NCBI RefSeq assembly: GCF_051622035.1
Contig: NC_135355.1
Location: forward strand, 9,858,501-9,922,500
Source of the DNA: Arctopsyche grandis
Taxonomy: Eukaryota; Arthropoda; Insecta; Trichoptera; Hydropsychidae
Reading direction: 5' to 3'
DNA length: 64,000 bases
A program made the position numbers and the translations under genes. Position 1 is the stretch's first letter. The number at the start of each line of letters is the position of its first letter. The notes beneath the pieces are model-generated. The model did no database searches. It was given only the letters and a program-made list of their open reading frames with translations, and was not told the origin of the DNA. Positions 59,401 to 64,000 of this stretch are shown here, one piece after another.

Positions 59401-59741
59401 ACATAAACATAATAACTTTATAAGGGTCTTCAGATCTAAGTCTTCGTATGAAGAAAAGGAATAATGTATCTTCTTCATTATTTATCCTTTAACACTCACT
59501 GATGATTATCACTAAGATATAAGGTTTAAATAGTCTCGGTAGTTTATACAAGCTTTTATATTCATATACATATGAAACTTGTTCTCATGCTATGAATAAT
59601 AGAATATTCATATAATTTATGCATTTTTAACAACCTTATTGTGTTAAATAGTAATTCTGATAAATAAAACATTGTATTAAAAAAACATTTCAAAAATGTT
59701 TAATAAGACAGTGAGGTGAAGAACGTAAGAGCGATCGGCAG
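53462..59741 (-). other. Probable long 3' UTR / downstream region of Hipk
   Basis: More than 6 kb without any supported coding frame. The plus strand is strongly A-rich (AAAACAAC, AATAAAAA runs), so the minus strand is U-rich as in a 3' UTR, and it directly follows the Hipk stop codon. Several TATTTACA-type and TTTATT strings could be regulatory or poly(A) sites on the minus strand, but none is decisive. Confidence 0.4.

Positions 59742-64000
<4,259 letters not shown>

Overview
This is an AT-rich window of an animal nuclear genome, almost certainly a holometabolous insect. It carries three spliced protein-coding genes, many small DNA-transposon relics, tRNA-headed SINEs, decayed RTE and Jockey-type LINE tails, and long (TA)n tracts. 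The order (Lepidoptera, Trichoptera, Coleoptera, Neuroptera or other) cannot be settled from what I see. Most open reading frames are chance; the genes below were built exon by exon from splice sites, reading phase and family motifs.

Left arm (1-13.4 kb): repeats, then a complete four-exon gene on the minus strand (9734 to 6722) for a secreted trypsin-fold protein. Its catalytic His and Ser are replaced (AAQC, GDMGGP), so it is a non-catalytic serine protease homolog. Its introns hold a CACTG-ended foldback element and a MITE.

Middle (13.45-43 kb): a plus-strand CIP/KIP-type CDK inhibitor (dacapo/p27 family). Exon 1 (13761-14265) lies in a GC-rich island and carries the cyclin/CDK-binding domain. 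Exon 2 (42462-42589) lies 28.2 kb downstream and completes a PCNA-binding degron that the intron cuts inside one codon. The giant intron collects Jockey, RTE, hAT, SINE and MITE relics, two CpG-rich islands and a 6-kb stretch with few repeats. An uninterrupted (TA)n tract of about 397 bp starts 22 nt after the stop codon.

Right arm (43-64 kb): about 17 kb without protein-coding genes between two convergent genes. The plus strand is T-rich near the CDK inhibitor and A-rich near the right-hand gene, as expected if both have very long 3' UTRs. The last 4.3 kb holds the 3' part of Hipk (homeodomain-interacting protein kinase) on the minus strand: 16 exons, about 901 codons, from the DFG motif to the stop at 59742; the 5' part lies beyond 64000.

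The genes act in unrelated processes: cell-cycle exit (CDK inhibitor), nuclear signalling (Hipk) and probably gut or haemolymph protein function (protease homolog). I found no clearly new multi-gene system. The most unusual signals are the intron-split degron, the giant (TA)n tract, the doubly inactivated protease, three MITEs stacked at one 8-bp target, and a set of short near-perfect palindromes.
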